From the NCBI GenBank assembly GCA_964385045.1, contig CAYLNM010000091.1:1-17829 (forward strand): 17,829 bases of DNA. Direction: 5' to 3'. Each line of letters opens with the position of its first letter. Position 1 is the stretch's first letter. The position numbers and the translations under genes are program-made. Source of the DNA: CAYLNM01 sp964385045. GTDB lineage: Bacteria; Planctomycetota; Phycisphaerae; Phycisphaerales; SM1A02. Positions 1 through 7,611 of the stretch are shown piece by piece. Below the pieces are notes generated by a model. The model had not been told where the DNA came from, did not search any database, and was given only the letters and a program-made list of their open reading frames with translations.

Positions 1-1
1 G

Positions 2-820
2 CAGGCGGGCGGCGGGCGCGCGGGCGGAGCCCGGGCGCCGGCGCCGGCGCCGGGGCGGGCGCCCGGGCCGGCCGCGGGCAGCCCCGCCCGCCCGTCGGTC
101 GCCGCCCGCCCGCTGCCGATCAGCGAGACGTTCCTCTCGCTGCAGGGCGAAGGGGCCCTCACCGGCGTCCCGAGCCTCTTCGTGCGTCTGTCGGGCTGCA
201 ACCTGCGGTGCCGCTGGTGCGACACCCCGTACGCGAGCTGGACGCCGGAGCACGAGCCGCGGTCGATCGACGCACTCGTCGCCGAGGCCGTCGCCACGCC
301 CGCGCGGCACGTCGTCCTGACCGGGGGCGAGCCGATGATCTTCGACGGGATCGGTCCCCTCTCCCGCGCGATGCGGGCCGCCGGCATGCACGTCACGATC
401 GAGACCGCGGGCACGGTGCTGCGGGGCCCGGACGAGATCGCGTGCGACCTCATGAGCCTGAGCCCGAAGCTCTCGAGCTCGGCGCCCGAGCCCGGCGATC
501 CGCGCGATCCCGACGGTCGCTGGCGCAGGCGGCACGAACGCGACCGACGGCGGCCGGACGTCCTGCAGAGGCTCCTCGACGGCTTCCCGCATCGGCAGCT
601 GAAGTTCGTCGTCACCGGCCCGGACGACCTCGCCGAGATCGACGAGCTGCTGTCCGAGCTCTCGGGGTGGCGGCCGTCCGAGGTGATGCTGATGCCCGAG
701 GGCACCAGCGTCCCCGCGCCGGGATCCGTGGCGTGGGTGGTGCGGGCCTGTCTCCGGCGTGGATGGCGGTACTGTCACCGCCTGCACGTCGAGCTCTTCG
801 GAGACACCCGAGGGACCTGA
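2..820 (+). CDS. queE: 7-carboxy-7-deazaguanine synthase (QueE), 5' end outside window
   Basis: Radical SAM enzyme that converts 6-carboxy-tetrahydropterin to 7-carboxy-7-deazaguanine in the queuosine/7-deazapurine pathway. The cluster-binding CX3CX2C motif reads CNLRCRWC, with cysteine codons at 197, 209 and 218. It is preceded by the family N-terminal block ISETFLSLQGEG (about 118-153) and followed by LTGGEP (SAM-binding GGEP), IETAGT, LSPKLSSS, QLKFVV, LMPEGT and a C-terminal RLHVELFG, the usual order for QueE. The frame is open to the left edge with no ATG, GTG or TTG, so the start lies upstream. The GTG at 182 is too late because the QGEG block precedes it. The first ~35 visible codons are Ala/Gly/Pro-rich low complexity, unusual for the family, and may be a lineage-specific extension. 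It ends 262 bp before the convergent pheA stop. The family call is secure from motifs; the start is unknown. Confidence 0.93.
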   Translation, partial: QAGGGRAGGARAPAPAPGRAPGPAAGSPARPSVAARPLPISETFLSLQGEGALTGVPSLFVRLSGCNLRCRWCDTPYASWTPEHEPRSIDALVAEAVATPARHVVLTGGEPMIFDGIGPLSRAMRAAGMHVTIETAGTVLRGPDEIACDLMSLSPKLSSSAPEPGDPRDPDGRWRRRHERDRRRPDVLQRLLDGFPHRQLKFVVTGPDDLAEIDELLSELSGWRPSEVMLMPEGTSVPAPGSVAWVVRACLRRGWRYCHRLHVELFGDTRGT

Positions 821-905
821 GGCGGTCCCGGGCCGGACGGGACGGCCGGCCGCTCGACGGCGGGGTCGCGCGGGGCGCGCGGGTCGCGGGCACGGTGAAC
901 GCCGC

Positions 906-921
906 GGCGGCCGGGGCCGCC
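906..921. terminator. GC-rich hairpin after queE, possible terminator
   Basis: A perfect inverted repeat GGCGGCC-GG-GGCCGCC lies 85 nt after the queE stop in the convergent queE/pheA gap. There is no T-run on either side, so this would not be a classical intrinsic terminator. In DNA this GC-rich such hairpins also arise by chance. Confidence 0.2.
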
Positions 922-952
922 CGACCGGTCGACGCCCCGCCGGTTCGGCGAG

Positions 953-1056
953 CCGGCCGCCCGGTTGCTCGGCCGCTCGGCCGCTCGGCTGCTCGGCTGC
1001 TCGGCCACCCGGTTGCTCGGCCACCCGGTTGCCCCGCTTCCCGGCTTCCCAGCCGC
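953..1056. repeat. Octanucleotide tandem array (13 units)
   Basis: Thirteen consecutive 8-bp units with consensus YCGGCYRC fill this stretch, for example CCGGTTGC, TCGGCCGC (twice in a row), TCGGCTGC (twice in a row) and an alternating TCGGCCAC/CCGGTTGC pair repeated twice. The last three units are diverged. It sits between the 3' ends of queE and pheA, and its right end is 26 bp from the pheA stop. The 8-bp period is not a multiple of three, so open frames through it give repetitive peptides that I do not regard as proteins. Function unknown; slipped-strand expansion is the simplest origin. Confidence 0.8.
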
Positions 1057-1082
1057 CGGACTGCCCGGCGAGTCGGCCCCGG

Positions 1083-2354
1083 CTACAGGATGCGGCGGGC
1101 CCGCGGATACGACCCGAGCACCCGCAGCGACCTGGTGTGGGCGCGGGCCGCCTCGATCGCGGCCGGAGTCGGCTCGGTCTCGTGGTGCACGTCCACGTCC
1201 ACGAAGAACGTGTACTCCCAGTTCTCCCGCCGGCTCGGCCGCTTCTCGATGTGACTGAGATTGAGGCCGTGATCGCGGAAGACCGCGAGCACGTCGACGA
1301 GGGCTCCCGGGCGGTGGGCGGTCGTGAACATGATCGACGTGCGGTCGTCGCCGCTCGGCCGTGCCGCCTCGCGGGCCAGCACCAGGAAGCGCGTGATGTT
1401 CCCGGCGGTGTCCTCGACGTGCTCGAAGAGCGTGTTGACGCCGTAGATCTCGCCCGCCAGCGACGACCCGATCGCGGCCGTCTCGCCGTCCGGACCGGCC
1501 GCGGCCGCCTGCCGGACCGCCTCGGAGCTCGAGAGCGCCGGCACCAGCTCGGCGTCGGGGAACCGGGCCGCGAGGAAGCGGCGGCACTGCGCGAAGACCT
1601 GCGGCTTGGAGTGGATCCGGCGGATCCGCTCCGGCGGCACGTTGGCGAGCAGGTTGTGTCGGACCTCGATCAGCGCCTCGGCGTAGATCGTGACCTCGTG
1701 TCCCTGGAAGGCGTCGAGCGTGTCGGTGATGCCGCCGCCGATCGAGTTCTCGTACGGCACGAGGCCGTAGGTGACCCGTCCTGCCGCGACCTCCTCGAAA
1801 ACCCCGTCGATGCCCTCGAGCGGCACGTGATCGACCGAGTGGCCGAAATGCCGCCCGGCGGCGACGTGGCTGAAGGAGCCTTCGGGGCCGAGGTACGCAA
1901 CGCGGATCGGCTGCTCGAGCATGAACGAGCCGCTCATGAGCTCCCGGTAGATGGCCTCGAGGGTCCGGCCCGGCAGCGGTCCGGGATTCGCGTCGAGCAC
2001 CCGGCGGAGCACCTCGGCCTCGCGGTGCGGCGCGTAGATCGGATAGCCCGACGCGCGCTTGCTCCGCCCGATCTCGGTGACGATCCGGGCCCGCTCGCTG
2101 AGCGCTTCGATCACGCGGCGATCCACGTCGTCGATCCGGGCCCGAAGGTCGGCGAGGGCGGCCTCCGAGAGCGCCGGCGCCGCGCCGGATGGACGCTCCG
2201 CCTCCGAGCCGCCGGCTCCCGGCCCCTCCGCTCGCGGTCCGTCGACCCCCGTCCCCTGGGCCCCCGCAGGTCCGGACGCAGGGCCGCCGTCGGGCCCGGA
2301 CGCATCCGGCGGCCGGTCGGGATTCGGTCCGTGCTCGGGCTCGGGGAGGCTCAT
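1083..2354 (-). CDS. pheA: Bifunctional chorismate mutase / prephenate dehydratase (P-protein)
   Basis: Makes phenylpyruvate from chorismate via prephenate for phenylalanine synthesis; cytosolic, 423 aa. Residues 1-60 are a Pro/Gly-rich extension. Residues ~62-145 are an AroQ-type chorismate mutase in which R71, R88 and K99 align with E. coli R11, R28 and K39. Residues ~150-326 are the prephenate dehydratase, with AYLGPEGSFSH at the start, VPYENS at 199-204 and the catalytic TRF motif at 321-323. Residues ~338-420 are the ACT regulatory domain, with PGALVD (349-354) and IEKRP (369-373) where the phenylalanine-binding ESRP motif normally stands. The ATG at 2354 gives a normal P-protein plus a short extension; the frame is open further upstream but is low complexity there. 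Transcribed divergently from the membrane gene at 2603. Product inhibition by phenylalanine is expected from the ACT domain. Confidence 0.95.
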   Translation of the reverse strand: MSLPEPEHGPNPDRPPDASGPDGGPASGPAGAQGTGVDGPRAEGPGAGGSEAERPSGAAPALSEAALADLRARIDDVDRRVIEALSERARIVTEIGRSKRASGYPIYAPHREAEVLRRVLDANPGPLPGRTLEAIYRELMSGSFMLEQPIRVAYLGPEGSFSHVAAGRHFGHSVDHVPLEGIDGVFEEVAAGRVTYGLVPYENSIGGGITDTLDAFQGHEVTIYAEALIEVRHNLLANVPPERIRRIHSKPQVFAQCRRFLAARFPDAELVPALSSSEAVRQAAAAGPDGETAAIGSSLAGEIYGVNTLFEHVEDTAGNITRFLVLAREAARPSGDDRTSIMFTTAHRPGALVDVLAVFRDHGLNLSHIEKRPSRRENWEYTFFVDVDVHHETEPTPAAIEAARAHTRSLRVLGSYPRARRIL

Positions 2355-2602
2355 TCCGGCCGTGAAGGTAGGGGGCCGGGGGCAGGCGTGCGAGTCGCGC
2401 CGCCTTCGGGACGAATGCGGACGCGGATCGACGGGTCCCTCGCTTGCCCCGGCCCCGCGGATGACCGTTCCCCCACCGGGACGGCCTCCGAGCCGGACGC
2501 CCCCGGCCTCGGCCCCGCGGCTTCGCCCGATCGCTCGCTCGCCTCGCCACGCCCGCCCACCCGACGGGGCTGGCCCGACCACCTTCCTCCGCCCCCCGCC
2601 CG

Positions 2603-3793
2603 ATGACCACCGCGTTCGCGAACCCGTCTCCCGGCCCCGGACTCGACCCGGCGACCACGTCCGATGCGGCCGCCGACCCGGTCGCCGCGCTCGCGGAGGC
2701 CGCAGGGGCCTGGCTGCCGCTGCTGGTTCCCCCGGGCTTCACGCCGCCCGCCGCCGCGCTCCTGATCCTCGCCGCCGGCACGACGATCTGCCTCGGCGGG
2801 GGCCGACACCTGCGCCTGCTCCTCGCCCTGGCCGGCGGCGCCCTCGCCGGCCTCCTCGCCGCGGGCCTGGTGGCGACCGCCGCGCCCGGGGCGAACGTCC
2901 TCCTCCCCGTCGCGGGCTGCACCGTCGCCGGCGGCCTGGTCGCGGCCGCCGCGGCCCGCCTGCTCGCCACCGCGGTGCTGGCCCTGAGCCTCGGCATCGC
3001 GGCTCCGGCGACGGTGGCGGCCTGGGACGCGATGGCGGCCCCCCACCTCGAGCCGCTCCCGGCGGCCGCGGGCGCCGACACGGTGGCGGCGCCCGCGCCG
3101 AGCTCCCTCGCCGGCACGGCCCCGGCCCGAGGCTCGCGGTCCGGCGCCGTCGCCGGCGCGGGGGCGGACTCCGGTCCCGCCCCGATCCGGGACCCTGGCC
3201 CGGTCGCGGCGACGGCAGGGCTGCGGTCGGCCATGCTCGGGCTCGCCGCCCCGCCGGCGCATCCGGAGTCGGCGGACGAGCCGAGGGTGGCGATCGGCCG
3301 GGCCGCGGCGCTCGCGGGCGCGGACCGGCTCGCCCGGCTCGCCCTCGACGTCGGCGCGAACGATCGCCTGGCGGAGGCCGTGGCCGATGCCGGGCGGCGC
3401 CTGCGGTCGCTCGCCGGACGGGACGAGCCGGTCGCGAGCCCGTCGGCCATGGCGGACGCTCCGGTCGCCCCGCATCGCGCCGCCTCCCGCGGAGCGTCCC
3501 CGCCCGCGCCACCGCGCGATCCGACGATGCTCCTGCTCGCCATCGGCGGCATCGCCAGCGGCGTCGGCCTCGGGCTGACCCGAGCGGAGCTCGCCGCCCG
3601 CGCCGCGACCGCCTCGGTCGGCGCAATCCTGGTGATCCTCGGCGGCCTGCACCTGCCCGAGGGCCTCGTGGCCGGCGGCTGGGTCGGCCCGAGCCGCCCC
3701 GAGCCCGTCCTCGTGGCCTGGATCGCGCTCGCCATCCTCGGCGCGACCCTCCAGTGGAGGTATCGTCCCCCGCTCGCCGATATCGGACGTTGA
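2603..3793 (+). CDS. Polytopic membrane protein of unknown function
   Basis: A 396-aa protein with no family I recognise. Hydrophobic segments lie at about 48-66, 69-93, 98-117 and 119-140, followed by a ~150-residue hydrophilic, Ala/Pro/Arg-rich stretch with low sequence complexity. Three more hydrophobic segments follow near the C-terminus (about 308-325, 332-350 and 370-388). The layout suggests two membrane bundles joined by a soluble linker. Third-position GC is high throughout, supporting the frame. The ATG at 2603 has no visible Shine-Dalgarno sequence and lies 248 bp from the divergent pheA start. The next gene starts 27 bp after its stop and also encodes a multi-pass membrane protein, so the two probably form one transcription unit and may act together. 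No enzymatic motif was seen. Confidence 0.7.
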   Translation: MTTAFANPSPGPGLDPATTSDAAADPVAALAEAAGAWLPLLVPPGFTPPAAALLILAAGTTICLGGGRHLRLLLALAGGALAGLLAAGLVATAAPGANVLLPVAGCTVAGGLVAAAAARLLATAVLALSLGIAAPATVAAWDAMAAPHLEPLPAAAGADTVAAPAPSSLAGTAPARGSRSGAVAGAGADSGPAPIRDPGPVAATAGLRSAMLGLAAPPAHPESADEPRVAIGRAAALAGADRLARLALDVGANDRLAEAVADAGRRLRSLAGRDEPVASPSAMADAPVAPHRAASRGASPPAPPRDPTMLLLAIGGIASGVGLGLTRAELAARAATASVGAILVILGGLHLPEGLVAGGWVGPSRPEPVLVAWIALAILGATLQWRYRPPLADIGR

Positions 3794-3820
3794 GCACGGA
3801 CGCTCGTACGTCGAGGAGAC

Positions 3821-4642
3821 ATGGACATGGACGACGCCCCCCTCCTGCTCGCCCAGGCGACCGAACCGTCGGCCGCCGAGGCTCCTGCGGATCCGAACGG
3901 CGCCGGCGCCGGCGCCGGCACCGCGGACGGCGCCACCGGCACGGCGGAGTCCGCGGAGTCCTTCAACCTGCTGGAGAGCCTCGACCTGCTCCATGAGCCC
4001 GAGCCGGTGCTGGAGTACCTGCTCACCCTCGGGTTCCTCTGGCCGGCGGTCATGGCGATCCTGGGACTGCTGTGCATCCTCAACGGCTACCAGTGGCACC
4101 GACCGATCGTCGCCTTCATCGCGTTCCTCGTCGGCATCGGACTCGGCCGCGAGATCGCCTCGGACATGGGACGCCCGATGCTCTTCGGCATCGCGGTCGG
4201 CCTGCTGTTCGCGGTGGTGGCCACGCCGCTGCTCAAGGTGACGGTCTCGCTGCTCGCCGGGGCCACCGGTGCGTTCGTCGGTGCCAACATGTTCCGTGGT
4301 CTCGAGGGCACCGGCCCCTACTTCCAGCCGGGAGACGAATGGGTCGGGGCGGCGGTGGGCTTCGTCGCCCTGGCCATGCTCTCGTTGCTGCTGTTCCGCT
4401 TCGTGATCGTGCTGTTCACGTCGATCGGCGGCGCAGGACTGCTCGTGTTCGGAGGCGTCGCCCTGCTCATGCACGTCGAGGAGTGGAGGCAGCCGGTGCG
4501 CGACAGCCTCCAGACGACGCCGCTGCTGCTTCCGACCATCACGTTGCTCGCCGCCGTCGGCGGCTACATCCTCCAGCACTCCCGCCTGCAGGCCGAGGGC
4601 GTGCCCGTGTTCTCCGAGCAGGCCACGAAGAAGCGGTCGTGA
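3821..4642 (+). CDS. Seven-helix-like membrane protein of unknown function
   Basis: A 273-aa protein. Residues 1-60 are an acidic, Ala/Gly-rich soluble segment containing a Gly-Ala repeat encoded by GGCGCC repeats. About seven hydrophobic helices follow, near 70-88, 94-111, 118-137, 139-158, 174-196, 198-217 and 233-252, and the C-terminus is short and basic (TKKRS). Gly-rich helices with small-residue spacing (for example LLAGATGAFVGANMF) loosely recall the TMEM198/DUF4203 type, but I cannot confirm that. GAGGAG ends at 3818. It is only 2 nt from the ATG at 3821 but 8 nt from the second ATG at 3827, so translation may begin at 3827. It follows the membrane gene at 2603 by 27 bp and precedes the phosphoesterase by 55 bp, in a likely operon. 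Confidence 0.8.
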   Translation: MDMDDAPLLLAQATEPSAAEAPADPNGAGAGAGTADGATGTAESAESFNLLESLDLLHEPEPVLEYLLTLGFLWPAVMAILGLLCILNGYQWHRPIVAFIAFLVGIGLGREIASDMGRPMLFGIAVGLLFAVVATPLLKVTVSLLAGATGAFVGANMFRGLEGTGPYFQPGDEWVGAAVGFVALAMLSLLLFRFVIVLFTSIGGAGLLVFGGVALLMHVEEWRQPVRDSLQTTPLLLPTITLLAAVGGYILQHSRLQAEGVPVFSEQATKKRS

Positions 4643-4697
4643 TCCAGCGTCGCGCCGCCACGGACCTGCGCCGGGCGCCCGCAGGCCGGTTGGTCCC

Positions 4698-5198
4698 ATG
4701 ATCGCGAGACTCGGCGTCGTGTCCGATACGCACGGACGACTCGACGCCTGTCGCCGGGCGGTGGCCGCCCTCCGAGGCCTGGGGATCGACGCGCTGGTGC
4801 ATCTGGGCGACGTCGGCGCGGAGGCGGTGCTGGAGGAGCTGGTGGGAGACCCGCCGGCCCACGTGGTCTTCGGCAACTGCGATGACGAGCGGGCGCTGGC
4901 GGACCACGCGGAACGACTCGGCCTGCACGTGGCGCATCCCCTCGGGACGCTTCGCCTGGCCGGGCGTCGGGTGGCCTTCACCCACGGCCACCTGCCGAGG
5001 ACGGTGGCGGCCGCGATCGGGCGGGACGAGCTGCTCCTGGTCGGCCACAGCCACCGGATCGCCGACGAGCGGCGACAGGACACCCGCGTGGTGAATCCGG
5101 GGGCCCTCTTCCGAGCCCCTCGATATACTTGCTGCCTGATCGAGGGTGCCGACCTGAGGGTCTCGTGGATCGACGTCGGCCGCGATCTCCGCGGCTGA
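4698..5198 (+). CDS. YfcE/MJ0936-family metallophosphoesterase
   Basis: A compact 166-aa calcineurin-like phosphoesterase, probably a cytosolic phosphodiesterase using two divalent metals. All family ligands are present in order: SDTHG (D10, H12), HLGDV (D38), GNCD (N60), THGH (H96 and H98) and GHSH (H117, H119), then NPGA (133-136), which closes the active site. The length matches the single-domain YfcE/MJ0936 group, which lacks extra domains. Physiological substrate cannot be told; family members act on phosphodiester test substrates or cyclic nucleotides. The start is the ATG 55 bp after the preceding membrane gene. No Shine-Dalgarno sequence is visible, but MIARLGVVSDTHG is a typical N-terminus. 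Co-directional with the membrane genes upstream and the GNAT downstream. Confidence 0.92.
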   Translation: MIARLGVVSDTHGRLDACRRAVAALRGLGIDALVHLGDVGAEAVLEELVGDPPAHVVFGNCDDERALADHAERLGLHVAHPLGTLRLAGRRVAFTHGHLPRTVAAAIGRDELLLVGHSHRIADERRQDTRVVNPGALFRAPRYTCCLIEGADLRVSWIDVGRDLRG

Positions 5199-5323
5199 GC
5201 CGGGGAAGGCCCCGGCCGCCGGTCGCCGCCGGCAGCCCCGACCGCGACGACCGCACCTCGGGCGACGGATCGCCCTCCGCCGGCCCCCGTCGCCGGTCGG
5301 CACGCCCGTGGGAGCCGCCCCGC

Positions 5324-5851
5324 ATGTCCTCTTCCCAGCCGGCACCGTCCGATGCCCCCGGCCGCTTCGATCCCGCCACCGTCGAGATCAGGCTCGCCAC
5401 CTCGGCCGACCGCCCCCAGGTCGAGGCGCTGTACCTCGCCGGCGGCGAGGACGGACATCTGCGGGACAACGACACCGGCGCCGACATCGCCCATCTGGCC
5501 GACGCATACCTCGACGAGGATGGTGGCAGCGGGTTCTGGGTCGCCATGCTCGACGGAGCGGTCATCGGCATGATCGGCGTCCAGCGCACGAGCGACGACT
5601 CGGCCGACGTGCGCCGACTGCGCGTCCGCCCGGAGTACCGGCGACGCGGCGTCGGCAGCCGCCTGCTCGAGACGGCGATCGACTTCTGTCGGGACCGCGG
5701 CTACCTGAAGGTCGTGCTCGACGTTCGCGTGGAGCGCGCCCCCGCAATCGCCATGTTCCAGAAGTTCGGCTTCACCCACGCCGCGGAACGGGACGTGGCC
5801 GGCCGCCGCACGCTCGACTTCTACCTCGACCTCTACCGCGAGGCCCGCTGA
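5324..5851 (+). CDS. GNAT-family N-acetyltransferase
   Basis: A 175-aa acetyl-CoA-dependent acetyltransferase. Motif A is clear: the LRVRPEYRRRGVGSRLLE segment (about 99-116) contains the pyrophosphate-binding R-x-x-G-x-G signature (R106, G109, G111). Motif B is AIAMFQKFGF at 141-150, followed by a C-terminal DFYLDL strand. The central FWVAMLDGAVIGMIGV strand pair (71-86) and early EIRLATSADRPQV (21-33) are also typical. The substrate cannot be deduced. The frame is open farther upstream, but the ATG at 5324 has GGAG at 5311-5314 (9-nt spacing) and leaves only a 20-residue leader before the domain. It follows the phosphoesterase by 125 bp and converges on the repeat-protein gene at 5968. Confidence 0.9.
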   Translation: MSSSQPAPSDAPGRFDPATVEIRLATSADRPQVEALYLAGGEDGHLRDNDTGADIAHLADAYLDEDGGSGFWVAMLDGAVIGMIGVQRTSDDSADVRRLRVRPEYRRRGVGSRLLETAIDFCRDRGYLKVVLDVRVERAPAIAMFQKFGFTHAAERDVAGRRTLDFYLDLYREAR

Positions 5852-5894
5852 GCCGCGACCGGGCGGGCAGGGCCATCCGCCCGGATCCCACGCC

Positions 5895-5957
5895 GTCGCC
5901 GCGGCGACCCGGATCCTCGTCCGGGCCGCCGCGGCGACCGACCACCGCCTCGGTGGT
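5895..5957. terminator. Cluster of three hairpins in a convergent gap, possible bidirectional terminator
   Basis: The gap between the GNAT stop and the convergent stop at 5968 holds three inverted repeats: the 14-bp palindrome GTCGCCGCGGCGAC (5895-5908), CCCGGA-TCCTCG-TCCGGG (5908-5925), and ACCACCG-CCT-CGGTGGT (5941-5957). None is followed by a T-run. Location between convergent genes makes a transcription-ending role plausible but unproved. Confidence 0.35.
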
Positions 5958-5967
5958 GCCGTACGAC

Positions 5968-7461
5968 TCATCCGTCGCACGGACCGAAGGCCTGCAGGAC
6001 CGCGAGCAGGTCGGACATCCCCACGCTGCCGTCGAGATCCAGGTCCGGACTGCACACGAAGCCCGGGCAGGAGCCCCATGCCCCGAGGAGGAGCAGCACG
6101 TCGACCGCCGCCACCGCGCCGTCGCCGTCCAGATCGGCAGGACAGCCGGCGCCGCCGGGCACCGCGAACAGCCCGTCACCGGCCGTCGAGCCGCCGTAGC
6201 CGGCGGTGAAGACGAATGTTCCGTCGTCGCGGGCCGCGAGATCCTCGAAGCCCATCCACGCGAGCCAGGTGTCCGGCGGAAGCCCGGTGGCCCCCATCGC
6301 CGTCGTCGTCACGGCACACCCATCGACCAGCAGGGCCTGCGTCACGCCCGGCGGCGGGGAGCCGGCGACGTCCACCGCCGCGGCGACCCGGCCGACCTCG
6401 TCCACCGCGATCGCGAAGGGACGCCCGACGAAGCCTCCCGGGACCGACGCGATCGGGTCGCCCTCGCGCATCACGATCCCGTCGGAGGCGAGCACGGCCT
6501 CGTCGAGCGTCGGGGGCACGTCGCGGAGCAGCACCCGGGCCGCCCAGTGCCCCGACTCGGAGATCGTCGCCTGCTCGAACAGCTCGAGCGTCGCGGGCCC
6601 CTTCTCCGTCGCGTAGGCGTCACCCTCGCGGGCGAGGATCGCGAAGTCGCCGTCGGTCAGCCGGACGACCAGCATTCGGTCGCGATCCGAGGGGGCGGAC
6701 GTGTTGCCCTCGAAGACGAGGTCCCCCGGTCCCGTCCAGCTCAGCTCGTCGAAGCGCCCGTCCCACGACAGCACCGGATCCCACGGCACCGGATCGCCTT
6801 CCCGCAGGATCACGGCGCCGTCGAGCACGACCACGCTGTCCCGAGTGGCGGGCCCGTCGGTGATGGCGAGGAACCCGACCCGGCCGTCGTCGAGCAGGCC
6901 GACGAAGGAGAAGGACTCGTACACGTCCCCTTCGCCGTCGGGCACGGGATCGCCCGCCCGGGCGACGAGCTCGGTCTCCCGGACCACGGCCTCGTCGGTG
7001 CCGGCCGCCACGTCCGCGAGCCGCACGACGGCGGCCACCTGACCGGCGGCATTCATCGGGCGGCCGCCGTCGAACGTCGGGATGGCGTCGATCGTCAGGC
7101 CCGAGTCGGGCAGCACGTCCCCCTCCCGCAGGACGAGCCGGTCCCCGGCGTAGAGCACGTCGTCGGTGGCCGGATCGCCGTCGAGGTCCCCCGTGAACGC
7201 CCACCAGCCGCCCGGACCGCCGTAGGTCGACGCGAAGGGTCGGTCGAAGTTCTGGAACGTCCGGAGCGTGCCCGGGGCCGGAGCTCCCTGAATGCGAATC
7301 GCCTCCGGCACGCGCAGCGGCTCGCACGTCCCCGCGCACGCCGCGTCACGGGCCGCGATGGCACCGATCGCAGCGGCGACCGCCGGCGCCAGCCGGCCCG
7401 CGATCCACGGTCGGTCACCGGTCACGGCGTCGCAACGCGACGTCGTCGTCGTATCCTTCAT
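5968..7461 (-). CDS. Exported repeat protein with dockerin-like C-terminal calcium loops
   Basis: A 497-aa secreted protein. A signal peptide is likely (hydrophobic stretch ~21-36, Ala-rich to ~44). Residues ~56-435 form seven repeats of about 52-58 residues, each opening with a REGD-like motif (REGD at 112, 220, 278 and 332, RAGD at 168, degenerate forms near 58 and 386). Most contain an NAAGQVA/DDGRVGF-type core and end with a short hydrophobic strand. This resembles the tandem-repeat exported proteins common in Planctomycetes. Residues 440-497 hold two EF-hand-like loops, DLDGDG (443-448) and DLDLDG (473-478), each followed by a helix and a Cys-containing turn, as in dockerin-like tails. 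The start is the ATG at 7461, with GGGGGAG 8 nt upstream. No catalytic residues were recognised; a cell-surface or extracellular binding role is inference. Confidence 0.85.
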   Translation of the reverse strand: MKDTTTTSRCDAVTGDRPWIAGRLAPAVAAAIGAIAARDAACAGTCEPLRVPEAIRIQGAPAPGTLRTFQNFDRPFASTYGGPGGWWAFTGDLDGDPATDDVLYAGDRLVLREGDVLPDSGLTIDAIPTFDGGRPMNAAGQVAAVVRLADVAAGTDEAVVRETELVARAGDPVPDGEGDVYESFSFVGLLDDGRVGFLAITDGPATRDSVVVLDGAVILREGDPVPWDPVLSWDGRFDELSWTGPGDLVFEGNTSAPSDRDRMLVVRLTDGDFAILAREGDAYATEKGPATLELFEQATISESGHWAARVLLRDVPPTLDEAVLASDGIVMREGDPIASVPGGFVGRPFAIAVDEVGRVAAAVDVAGSPPPGVTQALLVDGCAVTTTAMGATGLPPDTWLAWMGFEDLAARDDGTFVFTAGYGGSTAGDGLFAVPGGAGCPADLDGDGAVAAVDVLLLLGAWGSCPGFVCSPDLDLDGSVGMSDLLAVLQAFGPCDG

Positions 7462-7517
7462 CTGATCGTCTCCCCCGGCGGACGACCCTCCCGGATCGTC
7501 CGCGCGTCGAATGCATG

Positions 7518-7550
7518 CCCGCCGCCCCCGTGACGGCGGGTCGGTCCGAC
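7518..7550. promoter_or_regulatory. Inverted repeats in divergent intergenic region
   Basis: The 150-bp gap between the divergent genes starting at 7461 (minus) and 7612 (plus) contains CCCGCCG-N9-CGGCGGG (7518-7540), overlapped by GTCGG-T-CCGAC (7540-7550). Position between two start codons makes operator or leader-hairpin roles possible. No convincing -10/-35 pair was found nearby. Chance occurrence is quite possible at this GC content. Confidence 0.25.
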
Positions 7551-7611
7551 CGTACCCGCTCCGAGCCGATCCGCGACGACGGCACGCCCTTTCTCTTGTC
7601 GGTCACCGCCC

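Noticed and set aside
182..820. GTG at 182 as the queE start
   Set aside because: It would remove the conserved QGEG substrate/SAM-contact block encoded just upstream in the same frame.
775..4083. A 1102-codon minus-strand open frame, and a 1242-codon one at 2351-6079
   Set aside because: Peptides are Arg/Ala/Gly/Pro-rich and run antisense or out of frame to motif-supported genes; long open frames are expected where stop codons are rare.
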